In this document: piece by piece, positions 63,651 to 64,000 of the stretch
How the letters are laid out: every line of letters starts with the position of its first letter
Numbering within the stretch: the stretch's first letter is position 1
Assembly: GCA_964034945.1 (NCBI GenBank)
Contig: OZ035960.1
Span: 80,881,331 to 80,945,330 of the forward strand
Reading direction: 5' to 3'
Length of the DNA: 64,000 bases
Source of the DNA: Chrysopilus asiliformis
Taxonomy: Eukaryota > Arthropoda > Insecta > Diptera > Rhagionidae
Position numbers and translations under genes: made by a program
The notes under the pieces: generated by a model
Told to the model about the DNA's origin: nothing
Databases searched by the model: none
What the model saw: only the letters and a program-made list of their open reading frames with translations

Positions 63651-64000
63651 TCACATTACGGTCTTTGTTGTTGTTAATAGTAAAGACAGATGAACTTTAC
63701 CTTGCCTACCGTAGAGTAATTCTGCATGTGATTTTCCGGAATTTGGGTTTGGGGTTGTTCGAAAAGTCTTCATCGTTTGATGTTGGATGAAAAGGTGCAC
63801 TAGTGAGATGTCCTATTTCATGAAGCTTACAAAATTCCGCGAATTCGGTGACTTCAAAATGTTTACCATTGCATGTAACAATAGTGTCTGGTAAACTTTC
63901 TATTCCGAAGATCGAATCGAACTCTCGTATATTCACTCGTGAGCAAACTAGCATCATTCTGAAAAGTACATTTTTACCTTTACGTATGCCCTTTTTCCAT
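63651..64000 (-). pseudogene. Gypsy-type retrotransposon integrase fragment, broken
   Basis: Minus strand, entering from the window edge: LPDTIVTCNGKHF, then HLTSAPFHPTSN (integrase core), and in another frame AELLYGRQGKVHLSLL, the post-core motif of gypsy-type integrases. The second catalytic Asp of the DNG motif is Cys here, and a deletion plus frame change separates core and C-terminal parts. Nonfunctional; the element continues beyond the window. Confidence 0.82.

Overview
The window is eukaryotic nuclear DNA, most likely from a dipteran insect. It is AT-rich, its genes are split by GT-AG introns, and its repeats are types familiar from flies: DINE-1-like elements with a central microsatellite, mariner, Tc1, ITmD37E, hAT, piggyBac and PIF/Harbinger miniatures, jockey-like retroposon ends and tRNA-type SINEs. 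The species cannot be named from the sequence.

Only one host gene is clear. It runs on the + strand from 29613 to 63233 and encodes a single-pass membrane guanylyl cyclase of the natriuretic-peptide-receptor type. Eight coding exons can be placed with consistent phases (29613-30411, 50016-50130, 50197-50341, 50438-50864, 50922-51635, 51697-51855, 61845-62019, 62087-63233), giving 1226 residues: signal peptide, ligand-binding ectodomain, one membrane segment, a kinase-homology domain without the catalytic Asp, a signalling helix, a class III cyclase domain with guanine-selecting Glu and Cys, and an Asn/Ser-rich tail. Intron 1 (19.6 kb) and intron 6 (10 kb) are packed with transposon debris; the other introns are 57-96 bp.

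Layout. 1-29.5 kb: no host gene recognised. It holds a pogo-like element with a zinc-finger remnant (2639-3399), a Harbinger MITE (4181-4667), a hAT MITE (6570-6904), non-LTR remnants (7.8, 9.6 and 10.1 kb), a decayed gag-like reading frame (11.4-12.5 kb), a multi-layer nest (13.75-18.47 kb), a deleted mariner (18.8-19.6 kb), a quiet AT-rich stretch (19.6-24 kb), a tRNA-type SINE (24.4 kb) and repeat arrays (25.5-28.9 kb). 30.4-50 kb (intron 1): a perfect 30-bp hairpin, split DINE-1-like copies, two long palindromes, a pogo MITE, a Harbinger element containing a hAT containing a pogo element (39.5-42.4 kb), a hAT rich in GTACTG repeats (45.1-46.5 kb), a piggyBac MITE and a Tc1 remnant. 51.9-61.8 kb (intron 6): a hAT with a piggyBac MITE inside, then a 6.2 kb TA-flanked element holding another TA-flanked element, an almost complete DD37E transposase pseudogene and a ten-unit 122-bp minisatellite. 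63.2-64 kb: 3' end of the gene and a broken gypsy-type integrase.

The strongest unusual signals are structural. Nests can be dated relative to each other by intact target-site duplications. One DINE-1-like family is present at least eight times. A ~121-bp minisatellite family occurs inside several dispersed elements. Several near-perfect palindromes lie in the receptor's introns, including a miRNA-precursor-sized hairpin just after exon 1. No wholly new system is demonstrated.
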